Below the pieces are notes generated by a model that saw nothing but the letters and a program-made list of their open reading frames with translations, was not told the origin of the DNA and searched no databases. This document shows, piece after piece, positions 1 to 7,769 of a DNA stretch of 64,000 nucleotides. Source of the stretch: Candidatus Poseidoniaceae archaeon (lineage in GTDB: Archaea; Thermoplasmatota; Poseidoniia; Poseidoniales; Poseidoniaceae); contig JAOMTZ010000004.1 in the NCBI GenBank assembly GCA_028356125.1, positions 35,771 through 99,770 of the forward strand. Reading direction: 5' to 3'. Position 1 is the first letter of the stretch, and each line of letters begins with the position of its first letter. Made by a program: the position numbers and the translations under genes.

Positions 1-218
1 TAGTCGTGAACTGGAATGTTGTTCTTACTTATCATTTCAACATTTACTGTATCTCCAGTAATTGCAGAAACCATTTGGCCTACGTGATATGTGGAAACCA
101 TTACTGTACCGTATTTCCCTTCCATTTTTTCGTCATCATCGTTATTCAAACATCCAGCAAGGCTAGATGTAATCAGTACAAAACTCACAAGCAGTGCCTT
201 ATGCCAATTGGTGCGCAT
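1..218 (-). CDS. Metal ABC transporter substrate-binding lipoprotein (ZnuA-like), C-terminus outside window
   Basis: Only the first 72 codons are in the window; the gene runs off the left edge. The start at 218 gives a charged N-terminus, a hydrophobic stretch and a lipobox (SSLAGC), followed by an Asn/Asp/Glu-rich linker, as usual for archaeal lipoproteins. After the linker comes a beta strand and helix (KYGTVMVSTYHVGQMV) and then AITGDTVNVEMIS and PVHD. This is the N-terminal lobe pattern of cluster A-I metal binding proteins, where a His near that point binds Zn or Mn. It is divergent from a NikR-like regulator at 305, which supports a metal-uptake role. The metal cannot be told from the visible part. 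Confidence 0.7.
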   Translation of the reverse strand, partial: MRTNWHKALLVSFVLITSSLAGCLNNDDDEKMEGKYGTVMVSTYHVGQMVSAITGDTVNVEMISKNNIPVHD

Positions 219-238
219 GGTCCTGCGCTAACTATTAA

Positions 239-263
239 CTATTTAATTAAAACTAATAAATAG
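239..263. promoter_or_regulatory. Inverted repeat in divergent promoter region (candidate metalloregulator operator)
   Basis: The 86-base divergent region between the binding lipoprotein and the NikR-like gene contains CTATTTA (239-245) and its exact inverse TAAATAG (257-263), separated by 11 bases. Ribbon-helix-helix regulators of the NikR type bind spaced inverted repeats, so this is a plausible operator shared by both genes. The region is very AT-rich, so a chance 7-base repeat is quite possible, and TATA elements lie in the same stretch. Confidence 0.3.
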
Positions 264-304
264 GTGTTTTAAAATTATTAATACCCGTGCCTATTCGGAG
301 TACC

Positions 305-730
305 ATGAGCACAATTATTTCATTCAGTTCTGATGCAGACTTCAGTGATAGCCTAGATGAACTTATTGAAAAATCAGGTTACAAGAATCGAAGTCGCTTC
401 ATGCGAGATGCTGCCCTACACTTTGCTGAATACAACCAGAGAGGCGAATTAACGGACATGGACGATAATGAAATTCTTGAGGGGCATCTAGTCATTTATT
501 ATCAGCATGGAATCGAGAGAAAATTGCTAGATCTCAGACATTCAAATGAACTCGACGTTTCAAGTTATAATCACAGTTGTCTAAAACATAGTCACACATG
601 TGTTGATTTGCTACAAGCGATTGGTTCTGCTGCTAGTTTCCGTAAGATTATGGCGCAACTCAATGATACTGCCTCAGTAGACAAGGTTTCATTCATCAGT
701 GCTCCGATGAGGGATGATGGCTGTTGCTGA
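305..730 (+). CDS. NikR/CopG-family ribbon-helix-helix metalloregulator
   Basis: The protein has 141 residues from the ATG at 305; an upstream in-frame ATG at 287 is less likely because the RHH strand (TIISFSSDADF) starts directly after 305. Residues 1-45 form the ribbon-helix-helix DNA-binding unit with the NRSRFMRDA helix. The rest matches the NikR ACT-like metal domain in length and layout, with a His/Cys-rich segment (YNHSCLKHSHTC) where NikR has its His-x-His...Cys nickel site. The protein ends in a Cys-Cys pair. Divergence from a metal ABC binding lipoprotein suggests it represses metal import. The ligand set is not identical to NikR, so nickel specificity is not claimed. Confidence 0.75.
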   Translation: MSTIISFSSDADFSDSLDELIEKSGYKNRSRFMRDAALHFAEYNQRGELTDMDDNEILEGHLVIYYQHGIERKLLDLRHSNELDVSSYNHSCLKHSHTCVDLLQAIGSAASFRKIMAQLNDTASVDKVSFISAPMRDDGCC

Positions 731-787
731 TTATAGTTACAAACTGTAGCGAAAATGTATATTTGTAATCGATTTGTCTGCTAGAAT

Positions 788-1450
788 ATGCAGCCTCAAC
801 CCATTGAGTACACTCAGCCTGTCCAATATACTCAGCCTGTCCAATATACTCAGCCAGGGCAATATCCACAGCCTAATCAATACGCACAACCTGCTACGCA
901 GTATATTCAACCACAACAACAGCAACCAGCTCAATTTGTGCAACCAGGGCAACCTATGATACAAATGCCAGCTCAACAAATTGTGTATGTGACACAAGAA
1001 AAGTCTTCGAATAAAGCCTTACCTTGGATAGGAGTTGTCTTGATTCTAGTTTCGTTATTTATGCCTTATTTATCATTCATGGGAGAGCATGTGAGTGGTT
1101 TTGATCTGATTGCTGAAATCGGTGATTCAGACTTTTCAAGCGATGGGGAAAGCCCTGATGATGATAGTGATCTTCCCCCAGAGTTCGTATTTTTCGGTAT
1201 TGCATTACTCATGATTGGTTTAGGACCAATATTTTTCATAATTAGTACGATAATATCTTCATTAGTTCTTATGAGTGGTAAATCTCCCAAAATAATGGGT
1301 ATCTTTCATCTCTCTTATGGGGTAATATTCCTAGTTTTCGCCGCTATAGGAACAATAGATTTTGGATCTGAATCCTTTTCTGCTTATGATATAACAGGAA
1401 TTGGATTTTATTTGGGTGCATTCGCATCGGTTCTATTCCTTTTCAAGTAG
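788..1450 (+). CDS. Membrane protein with N-terminal QPxQY repeats
   Basis: The 220-residue protein begins with about 65 residues of Gln/Pro/Tyr repeats (YTQPVQ, YTQPGQ and similar). Four hydrophobic segments follow, near residues 79-97, 133-150, 152-170 and 176-220, with an acidic Asp/Ser loop between the first and second. No family is recognised. The repeat tail before the first membrane segment is likely cytoplasmic and disordered, as in many small archaeal and actinobacterial membrane proteins. The end overlaps the convergent GGCT gene by 18 bases. The start at 788 is the only one that keeps the repeats whole. Confidence 0.65.
   Translation: MQPQPIEYTQPVQYTQPVQYTQPGQYPQPNQYAQPATQYIQPQQQQPAQFVQPGQPMIQMPAQQIVYVTQEKSSNKALPWIGVVLILVSLFMPYLSFMGEHVSGFDLIAEIGDSDFSSDGESPDDDSDLPPEFVFFGIALLMIGLGPIFFIISTIISSLVLMSGKSPKIMGIFHLSYGVIFLVFAAIGTIDFGSESFSAYDITGIGFYLGAFASVLFLFK
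794..880 (+). repeat. Short tandem repeat coding Tyr-Thr-Gln-Pro-Val-Gln units
   Basis: The DNA repeats an 18-base unit close to TACTCAGCCTGTCCAATA two to three times before it drifts into related Gln/Pro codons. It lies inside the membrane-protein gene and codes its N-terminal repeats. Near-identity at DNA level implies recent slippage or duplication. Confidence 0.7.
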
Positions 1451-2323
1451 ATTGGTTGTCTTTCTTAGCCAACTTCCAGATTCGATTTTTTCAAACGACT
1501 CTATTGGTCTAGCATAATGGTAAACATATGCCCAAACCTTACCTTTCTCTGAATCTATGAGTTGGATTCTCCTATCAAATAATGGATTATCACCAACGTT
1601 TCCTTCTATTTGGTCAAGGTGCTGAATAAATTGGAACATATCACCTGCTTTGTACACTTCACCATGAACATCCCCTTCTCCAAGTTTCAATCCCGGATAG
1701 TCACCTAGGTCGTACAAATCTCCTTTCGCTGAGCCACGACAATACATTTCAGAACCGTCGCTCATCATGTCTTCTCGAATCATTCCATTCATCAGAGTTC
1801 CATAGACAAACACGTACCCGAATCTAGGGTTTACACCTTTACGCAATGCATAATCTAGCCAAGTCGTGGGTAGATCTAGTCTTGTCAGTCCGTTACGAAT
1901 TAATTCTTCGTATTCATCAGATGGTTCATGAAATTCAGAATTCGATGATTTGTGTATGTAGGTGTAAGCTAGATGACATTGCCCATCGCTTGTGTAGACT
2001 ACTTTTTCCACTCTGACGTAGTGGTTAGGGTGCCCTTCTTTGCGGTCTAGCGCATCTCTAGTGTACTCATCAATCTCAAACAATGCACCAGGGGTTGCAG
2101 CCATGCCGGGGGCTATCCATGTTAGATTTGCAGCACCGGCCCCTCTCGACCTTGAATAGTAATTGAAATCTAAAACATAACCGTCAATCCAAGCAGGTCC
2201 GATTTCTTTCAATCCAGATGGCTCAAGACCCTTCCTTGAACACCATTTTTCCCAATCATCCCTGTCAAGGTTAGACCCGTATCCAAAGTATAGCATGGGG
2301 GCTGAATCAGTATTTTCTTCCAT
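1433..2323 (-). CDS. Tandem gamma-glutamylcyclotransferase-like (GGCT/AIG2) protein
   Basis: The 296-residue protein carries two GGCT-fold units. The first starts with LYFGYGSNLD (residues 11-20) and has the LDRKEGHPNHYVRV segment, where GGCT enzymes carry the catalytic Glu. The second starts with VFVYGTLMNG near residue 172 and has a matching LDQIEG element. GGCT enzymes release 5-oxoproline from gamma-glutamyl amines or peptides. A single domain is about 120-180 residues, so this is a fusion or internal duplication. It lies 44 bases downstream of a secreted-protein gene on the same strand. The substrate is unknown. Confidence 0.8.
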   Translation of the reverse strand: MEENTDSAPMLYFGYGSNLDRDDWEKWCSRKGLEPSGLKEIGPAWIDGYVLDFNYYSRSRGAGAANLTWIAPGMAATPGALFEIDEYTRDALDRKEGHPNHYVRVEKVVYTSDGQCHLAYTYIHKSSNSEFHEPSDEYEELIRNGLTRLDLPTTWLDYALRKGVNPRFGYVFVYGTLMNGMIREDMMSDGSEMYCRGSAKGDLYDLGDYPGLKLGEGDVHGEVYKAGDMFQFIQHLDQIEGNVGDNPLFDRRIQLIDSEKGKVWAYVYHYARPIESFEKIESGSWLRKTTNLLEKE

Positions 2324-2367
2324 AGGCGGAACTTCGACTAGGGGCTAATAAACCCTTAGACTATCAC

Positions 2368-3339
2368 TTACTTTTTCCTTCGCATTACTACGAATAATAT
2401 GAGGAGGAGGATTACTCCTGCGCCGCCTCCACCGTAAACCAACGTTTTGTTATCCATTGAATTTGATATAACTCCTGATTTTGAATCACTTTCTTCTGGG
2501 TCACTTGGTTCTGCATAAACGGTTATCCTAGTATTTGCGGTTTCACTATTACAGGAACTTTCGTAACTGCAACTAAATTGACTATTTGCAATAAACTCTA
2601 ATTTGAATGTCTTTTCATATTGTCCTTCAGAATTCATCGGCCAATCTTCTGAGACTTTAGGTGTTTTAATCAATATTCGTGCTGTGGTAGGTGCGGCCAT
2701 AGATTCGATTTCAACCTTAACAAGAGGTATACTGATGGAAAAACCAGCATACTCTAACTCCTGTAGGGAGTCTTTTGTTAAACCTAAAGAGAACTGATCA
2801 GCCCAATTTCCTTGATTGTAAACCTTGAATTCTACCTCTTGTTCAAATTCTGATTCCAGAGTTAGTGACGCTTCAACAGCTTCAACTTGCAAACCTGAAA
2901 ATTGTAGGATGCTTACAATCATACTCACTTCCGCTTCAGCAAGATTTGGAGGGGGGGCACCCATGACTTCAGTTACTGTTGCTGTAACCCTAAGATTTCT
3001 GCTAGACATCGTCATTCTTTCATCCGCTTTTACAGTTACAGTAAATTCTTCTTCCGCATTAGGCCCAAGCGTAATCGAGCCAGGGTGTGCCACTACTAAA
3101 CCATCAGCAGTAACCTGAATGTCTATTTTTTCCTGATATGAATTTGGATTGCTTACAGTACAATACGCATTACCAGTCAAAGTAGCTCCAGGATATACTT
3201 CAATATCCACCGCTCCAGATGGATCGAGTGACATACAACTCAAGTTTACAGCAGGTGTGCCAACTTGTGCGTCTGCAGGAGTTATTGGTAAAACAGTGAG
3301 ACTGAATATCATACAGATTAGGATGGCTTTCAATCTCAT
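2368..3339 (-). CDS. Secreted, C-terminally membrane-anchored beta-rich protein
   Basis: The 323-residue protein has an N-terminal signal peptide (cleavage expected near PADAQ, residue 25) and a C-terminal hydrophobic segment (YGGGGAGVILLLILFVVM) ending in RRKK. Between them lie two or three beta-sandwich-like segments with Asn-rich turns, resembling CARDB or NEW3-type repeats in archaeal surface proteins. Six cysteines may form disulfides. The topology is outside-facing with a single anchor. No catalytic motif is visible. It probably belongs to the cell envelope; its exact role is unknown. Confidence 0.7.
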   Translation of the reverse strand: MRLKAILICMIFSLTVLPITPADAQVGTPAVNLSCMSLDPSGAVDIEVYPGATLTGNAYCTVSNPNSYQEKIDIQVTADGLVVAHPGSITLGPNAEEEFTVTVKADERMTMSSRNLRVTATVTEVMGAPPPNLAEAEVSMIVSILQFSGLQVEAVEASLTLESEFEQEVEFKVYNQGNWADQFSLGLTKDSLQELEYAGFSISIPLVKVEIESMAAPTTARILIKTPKVSEDWPMNSEGQYEKTFKLEFIANSQFSCSYESSCNSETANTRITVYAEPSDPEESDSKSGVISNSMDNKTLVYGGGGAGVILLLILFVVMRRKK

Positions 3340-3402
3340 GAATATCCCTCGTCTATGGTAGTATTAACATTTTGCGGGGTTTTTCGGCTTGTGAGGTTCT
3401 GA

Positions 3403-4017
3403 TTAGTTTTTGATAAAATGTAATCTTACGACGTGTGCAGTTCCTCTGTGTAAGTCGGATTCATCCAATTCCACAGTTTCGACTTTAGCATGGATTATTG
3501 TGAAACCTTCACTAATTATTTCCATTACTTCATCGAGGTCCCAGAGTAAATCTAGACTCTTAGGGCCACCACTAGTCATATCCATTTGGCTTGTATGATA
3601 CCCTTCACAGATGAATTCTCCACCCGTTTTTAGTGAAGAAAGCATACGTGGATAATGTTCACAAAACATAGTCCAAGGAACATGGAACCACGAACATGCA
3701 ATTAGATCATATGTCTCTGGAGTGAAATTCCGTAAAGTGAGGTCATCTACTTCATAGCGAACTTCAACACATCTTTCTTTTGCAAGCAGAGCACACTTTT
3801 CCTTTCCAACATCGGATAGGTCGAATACGGTAGTTTCGTATCCTTGGGATGCTATCCAAACTGCGTTTCTTCCTTCACCATCTGCTGGAACTAGGGCCTT
3901 GCCATTACCCGGTTTGATTGTTTCAGCCAACCACACATTAGGCTCTTTTCCATAAGCCCAACCATCGCCAGAAAATCTAGCATTCCAGCCATCAGCACCA
4001 AATTTCACATTACTCAT
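3403..4017 (-). CDS. Class I SAM-dependent methyltransferase (TehB-like)
   Basis: The start at 4017 (MSNVKFGADGW) gives 204 residues and overlaps the rqcH stop by 8 bases (ATGAGTAA). The longer upstream reading lies inside rqcH and is not needed. Residues 38-60 hold the SAM-binding motif I in the variant form VPADGEGRNAVW, followed by the acidic strand end (TVFDLS). A motif IV-like stretch (YDLIACSWFHVPW) and the C-terminal beta pair complete the Rossmann fold. The tight overlap suggests co-translation with the ribosome-quality-control factor upstream. The substrate is unknown; TehB-like enzymes include thiopurine and tellurite methylases. Confidence 0.8.
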   Translation of the reverse strand: MSNVKFGADGWNARFSGDGWAYGKEPNVWLAETIKPGNGKALVPADGEGRNAVWIASQGYETTVFDLSDVGKEKCALLAKERCVEVRYEVDDLTLRNFTPETYDLIACSWFHVPWTMFCEHYPRMLSSLKTGGEFICEGYHTSQMDMTSGGPKSLDLLWDLDEVMEIISEGFTIIHAKVETVELDESDLHRGTAHVVRLHFIKN

Positions 4018-6082
4018 CGTTCTCAACCTTCTTGAATTTGATAAGGCCAACATCTTCGATGATGTCACAGTTACCCGGGAGGATTGGAAGTATGTCATCT
4101 ACAGAAAGGCCGGTTGACTTGTAAATTCGATTTGCTACGGTTTCTTTCTTTTCTCTTCCAGGGGAAACCACAATGTAACGATTGCAAATACTCGCAATAT
4201 GTTCTGGTGTTGAACCCATTAACAATGGAATACCATTTATTGCCACGAGACCAATTCCCATTTTCAAATCAATATCCTTGTACCAAGTTCTCTTTCCTCT
4301 GATGACGAATGCTCCCTTGCCAACATATTCGCCAGTCACTGCAGACTTCGAAACCTGGCCTGGCTTTACCCAGAAAACAGTCCCATGGGCGCCACCACCA
4401 TTCCATGCTCTACTCCAAGCAAGAGCCATAGTAGCTGCGATTTCAGTAGTCTCATCGTCTAGTTCAGCCTCAACTTTATCGGCAAGACGGAAAGCTGGAA
4501 TATCCTCTCCAATGTGAGGAGGAGGGTGTGTGTCTACAACAAATCCTTGATTATTTCGTAGTGAACAAGAAGGAGCCCCGTGAAGGTCAGCGTGAAGGTA
4601 CCGATCGCCTAGTGACATGTGCTTCTTAACAACAGAATCGTTTCCTTTAGCATCGCGTCCCCCAACCATTAGGTGGCCACTTGGAAGCATTGTCCATTTG
4701 TGGTTTTCAAACCATAGGCGTTTTGCTCTTTTAACACGAGCAATTTGGCCACTAGCCTCTCTTTTAGCATGTTTTTTCCTTGCTCTCGAAAGTTCTAATT
4801 TTGTATCTTCAAGGGCTTGAATTGCACCGGCTGATTTGTCCTTTTGTTTACGCCCAGATTGGAAAAATCTCTGAGCGTTCTGGTGAACAGTTTCGTTCAA
4901 ATGTAGTGTGACCTGATTCCCAGGTTTACCTTCATCGTCAGGCATAAATGCAACAAAAGTACTCTCTGCAGCATTCACTGATTGAATCCATTCGATTTCT
5001 TTGACAGCCTTCTTTACTCCATCCCAGCCTAGACTTTCAACCGCCTCTTTGATTTGAGCCAACAATTGCTCGACATGAGTCCAATTTTCTTGAATTATAT
5101 GACCGATTTCTTGTTGCTTTTCGACCTTAGTACCAAATCCTTCCAATGCCTTTTCTTGCTGTGCTAGCCTTCTTTCAAGGCGGTCAACATCAGTTGAATA
5201 TCCTCTTCCAGGTGATGCAACATCCAGTGCTTCAGCTTCTCTACGCGCTAATGCATGGGCGTCATATTGGCCCATCCATTCATCTACAGCCTCACTCATT
5301 GTGGGGAAGTCTTTCCTTTCATAGTCTGTAAGTGTGGCAGGAATTACCGGCCAGGCTTGCTCAATTCCACCTTCTTTGAGGAATAAGTGCCCTTTCCAAT
5401 CTCCTTGTAGAATCGATTGAAGTGAATCCCAAACTTTCTGTAAATCAGCGTCTTTGATTTCAGCATCAGCGCTATGCTCAGCTTCAACACAAACTGCTGT
5501 AGCAAGAGCTCCACCTAGATTCAGACCGCCTCCTAATGTGCGGCCCAGGTTTCTATCACTATCATTCATTAATTCACAAAATGAATCGTAATCAAGTTCG
5601 TAAGGGTTTGTAGCGGCAGGAGGTGGAGTGTAGACGACGCCTCTTTTCAGTACCCTATCTGCGTATGATTTGTGTGTTAAAGGTTGAATGATAACATCAT
5701 CGCCATCCGTCAAAATGATATTTCCATCTCTAAACACTTCAACGTAAATGTGAAACATTCCAAATGGCTTCTCAAAAACGAATTTTAGAATTCGATCATA
5801 TCCTATTTGTTCAATAGTCCTTAGCCGTGCATTAGACAACGACTTTCGTAACACCATTGCAAATGGAGCCGGATTTTGAGGCATAGGTCGGTCTCTCTTA
5901 CTCAGGTAGATACGCTTTCCTCGAATCAAAACTAAATCGGAGTTGCCCCCTTCTTTAGTTCGTAAACGTAATACTACTTGCTCATAATGGGGCTGGTAAC
6001 TTTTCCTGCAATGAGCACCGACCATGACTTGTAATTCGCTAGCAATAGCGCGCAAGTCAAGTCCACTCATCACATCCTTCAT
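4010..6082 (-). CDS. rqcH: NEMF/RqcH ribosome quality control protein (NFACT family)
   Basis: The 690-residue protein has the full NFACT layout: NFACT-N (about 1-200, starting LDLRAIASEL), helix-hairpin and coiled-coil segments (about 200-440), and NFACT-R (about 460-580) with the MVGGRDAKGND signature. In bacteria and eukaryotes this protein binds stalled 60S/50S subunits and recruits tRNA to add C-terminal tails to incomplete chains. The ATG at 6082 overlaps the stop of the NUDIX-MBL gene in an ATGA; an internal ATG at 6070 (MSGLDLRA) matches family starts equally well. The same transcript probably carries the methyltransferase downstream. Confidence 0.92.
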   Translation of the reverse strand: MKDVMSGLDLRAIASELQVMVGAHCRKSYQPHYEQVVLRLRTKEGGNSDLVLIRGKRIYLSKRDRPMPQNPAPFAMVLRKSLSNARLRTIEQIGYDRILKFVFEKPFGMFHIYVEVFRDGNIILTDGDDVIIQPLTHKSYADRVLKRGVVYTPPPAATNPYELDYDSFCELMNDSDRNLGRTLGGGLNLGGALATAVCVEAEHSADAEIKDADLQKVWDSLQSILQGDWKGHLFLKEGGIEQAWPVIPATLTDYERKDFPTMSEAVDEWMGQYDAHALARREAEALDVASPGRGYSTDVDRLERRLAQQEKALEGFGTKVEKQQEIGHIIQENWTHVEQLLAQIKEAVESLGWDGVKKAVKEIEWIQSVNAAESTFVAFMPDDEGKPGNQVTLHLNETVHQNAQRFFQSGRKQKDKSAGAIQALEDTKLELSRARKKHAKREASGQIARVKRAKRLWFENHKWTMLPSGHLMVGGRDAKGNDSVVKKHMSLGDRYLHADLHGAPSCSLRNNQGFVVDTHPPPHIGEDIPAFRLADKVEAELDDETTEIAATMALAWSRAWNGGGAHGTVFWVKPGQVSKSAVTGEYVGKGAFVIRGKRTWYKDIDLKMGIGLVAINGIPLLMGSTPEHIASICNRYIVVSPGREKKETVANRIYKSTGLSVDDILPILPGNCDIIEDVGLIKFKKVENDE

Positions 6083-7545
6083 ACCCGCACCCAGCCACCG
6101 TCAGTGGTTCTTACCTTTCCACCTTTTTCATGTGAGAGTAAGTGAGAAAGAGTCTGGTCGACTGCTAATCCGGGGTGAGCATCCGGTGTGTCTTCATAGG
6201 ATACCCTAGCAATATCTTCGAGGATATTATGGCCTGCTTCAACTGCTGCCAATACCTTATCATGACGTGATGAACGGTGCTTAATGTAGTGCTCTAATGT
6301 CATAAACGGAAGAGGAATAACAGGTCCATGGGATGGGAACATTAGGTGTGGGTCCAAGTCCAGTAAACGCTCTAATTGTTCGATGTAAGTCATCATGTCT
6401 CCTTGTCCTGGTGGAATAAGAATTGTACCAATTCCGGCCACCATGTCCCCTGCAATAAGGCCGGACTCCGAAATTAAACACAGGTGTTCAGGATGGTGTC
6501 CAGGAGTATGAAGTACGGTCCATTCTTGATTACCAAGTTTGAGAACCTCTCCATCTTTGAGCATTCGGTCAGCGGATGTTGATGCTGACCAAACGGGAAC
6601 ATCAAACGCTTCTTTTAGCAACCCTACATCTGCCATGTGGTCACTATGACCATGTGTGTAGAATACGGCTACTAGTTCCCCTTTGTGTCTTTCAACCGCT
6701 TCAGCTACATCTTCCATTCCTTCTCTATGTCTAAACGCAGGATCGACAACTATGAACTCGCCTTCAGGGTCGCCCACGAGGTAACAATTTGTGTGGTCGG
6801 CAGGTGGTAGAGTTGCGGTTTTTACCGGTACTACTTCTACACCTTGGGCGAATAGAATTGAGCGACGACCAGGCATCCTTGTTTCTAAATCCATAGCAAC
6901 TTTTTCCATATCTTGTTCCATCAATCCAAGACATCTTTCAACCTCCATCAACAGTGTGACAACAGGTGGTGCAACTTTGATAGCATTATGTTGCCAAGCA
7001 CCTATTACATCGCATGGACGCATCCATCTAGCATTTTCAAACTCGGTTTGACCTACAAGCGAGAACTCATCATGGTCTTGTGAATGAATGTGGAAAAATG
7101 TATTTTCAAATCGCATTGGACCAAAAGGAGGAGTTGTACGCATCGAGATAATTCGCATACCAGTTGTGTCTGCAGAAATATCTCCATCCAGGGCAAGTGG
7201 AAACCAGTTTGCTTTGTCATCAACAACCATTCTTCTGAAGTCTTCTTCAACCGAAACTAACCTTCCATCCTCGGGCGCTAACCCCAATTCTTCAACTAAC
7301 TCTCTCAGAATCGCACAGTGTTGGAATGAGATTCCAATTACTTCACTTGCCGCTTTATCGACACGTGATACTCCACCTCCAGGAAACGCCCAGTAACCAG
7401 GGAATGAAGGCATTGTTTCGCATCTGTGGCCGAGTAGAACTTCAACGCCTTTCTCGCCATCTCTAGTTATCATCAATGTCGCTGATGGACGAGGAGGTCT
7501 TCGTTCCAAATCTGGCATAGATAGGCCACTCGGGACTTCGCTCAT
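6079..7545 (-). CDS. NUDIX hydrolase - metallo-beta-lactamase fusion protein
   Basis: From the ATG at 7545 the protein has 488 residues; a further in-frame start at 7584 adds 13 unlikely residues. Residues 10-215 are a NUDIX domain with FPGGGVSR and the helix RELVEELG. The usual spacing of the NUDIX box is stretched by an insertion, as in the NUDT19-like group. Residues 240-460 are a metallo-beta-lactamase domain of the LACTB2 type with THGHSDHMAD, TPGHHPEHL, AGDMVAG and SHGP supplying the metal ligands. LACTB2-like enzymes are RNA or thioester hydrolases. The gene overlaps rqcH by 4 bases, which hints at an RNA or translation-linked role. Confidence 0.85.
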   Translation of the reverse strand: MSEVPSGLSMPDLERRPPRPSATLMITRDGEKGVEVLLGHRCETMPSFPGYWAFPGGGVSRVDKAASEVIGISFQHCAILRELVEELGLAPEDGRLVSVEEDFRRMVVDDKANWFPLALDGDISADTTGMRIISMRTTPPFGPMRFENTFFHIHSQDHDEFSLVGQTEFENARWMRPCDVIGAWQHNAIKVAPPVVTLLMEVERCLGLMEQDMEKVAMDLETRMPGRRSILFAQGVEVVPVKTATLPPADHTNCYLVGDPEGEFIVVDPAFRHREGMEDVAEAVERHKGELVAVFYTHGHSDHMADVGLLKEAFDVPVWSASTSADRMLKDGEVLKLGNQEWTVLHTPGHHPEHLCLISESGLIAGDMVAGIGTILIPPGQGDMMTYIEQLERLLDLDPHLMFPSHGPVIPLPFMTLEHYIKHRSSRHDKVLAAVEAGHNILEDIARVSYEDTPDAHPGLAVDQTLSHLLSHEKGGKVRTTDGGWVRV

Positions 7546-7598
7546 ATTGCGGCCCAACACACAAATGGTTTCAAGACATAACATGGTCTGGCACCATC

Positions 7599-7769
7599 AT
7601 GGTCACAATTGAGGAGGATCTCGAGATGTTGGCCACAGCTATAGACATGGGAATTGATCCATTCCCGCCAAAGAAAGAAAAGAAGCCATGGGCGAAGTAT
7701 GCAATCGCATCATTCATGAGTATCATGATGATAAGTTGGGTCTCAAAGTTCTTGATTCGATTCGTTTGA
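7599..7769 (+). CDS. Small single-span membrane protein, 56 residues
   Basis: This plus-strand ORF fills the gap between two minus-strand genes and stops one base before the photolyase stop codon. The protein starts MVTIEEDLEMLATA, has a Pro/Lys-rich middle (FPPKKEKKPW) and ends in a membrane segment (YAIASFMSIMMISWVSKFLI). An acidic head, basic hinge and C-terminal anchor make a sensible tail-anchored layout. A GAGGAGG-like stretch lies just inside the start, so the start is uncertain. The opposite strand also has an open frame of 72 codons, but its protein looks random. Confidence 0.5.
   Translation: MVTIEEDLEMLATAIDMGIDPFPPKKEKKPWAKYAIASFMSIMMISWVSKFLIRFV

Noticed and set aside
6..263. 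A plus-strand 85-codon ORF at the left edge
   Set aside because: It is antisense to a lipoprotein with a clear lipobox.
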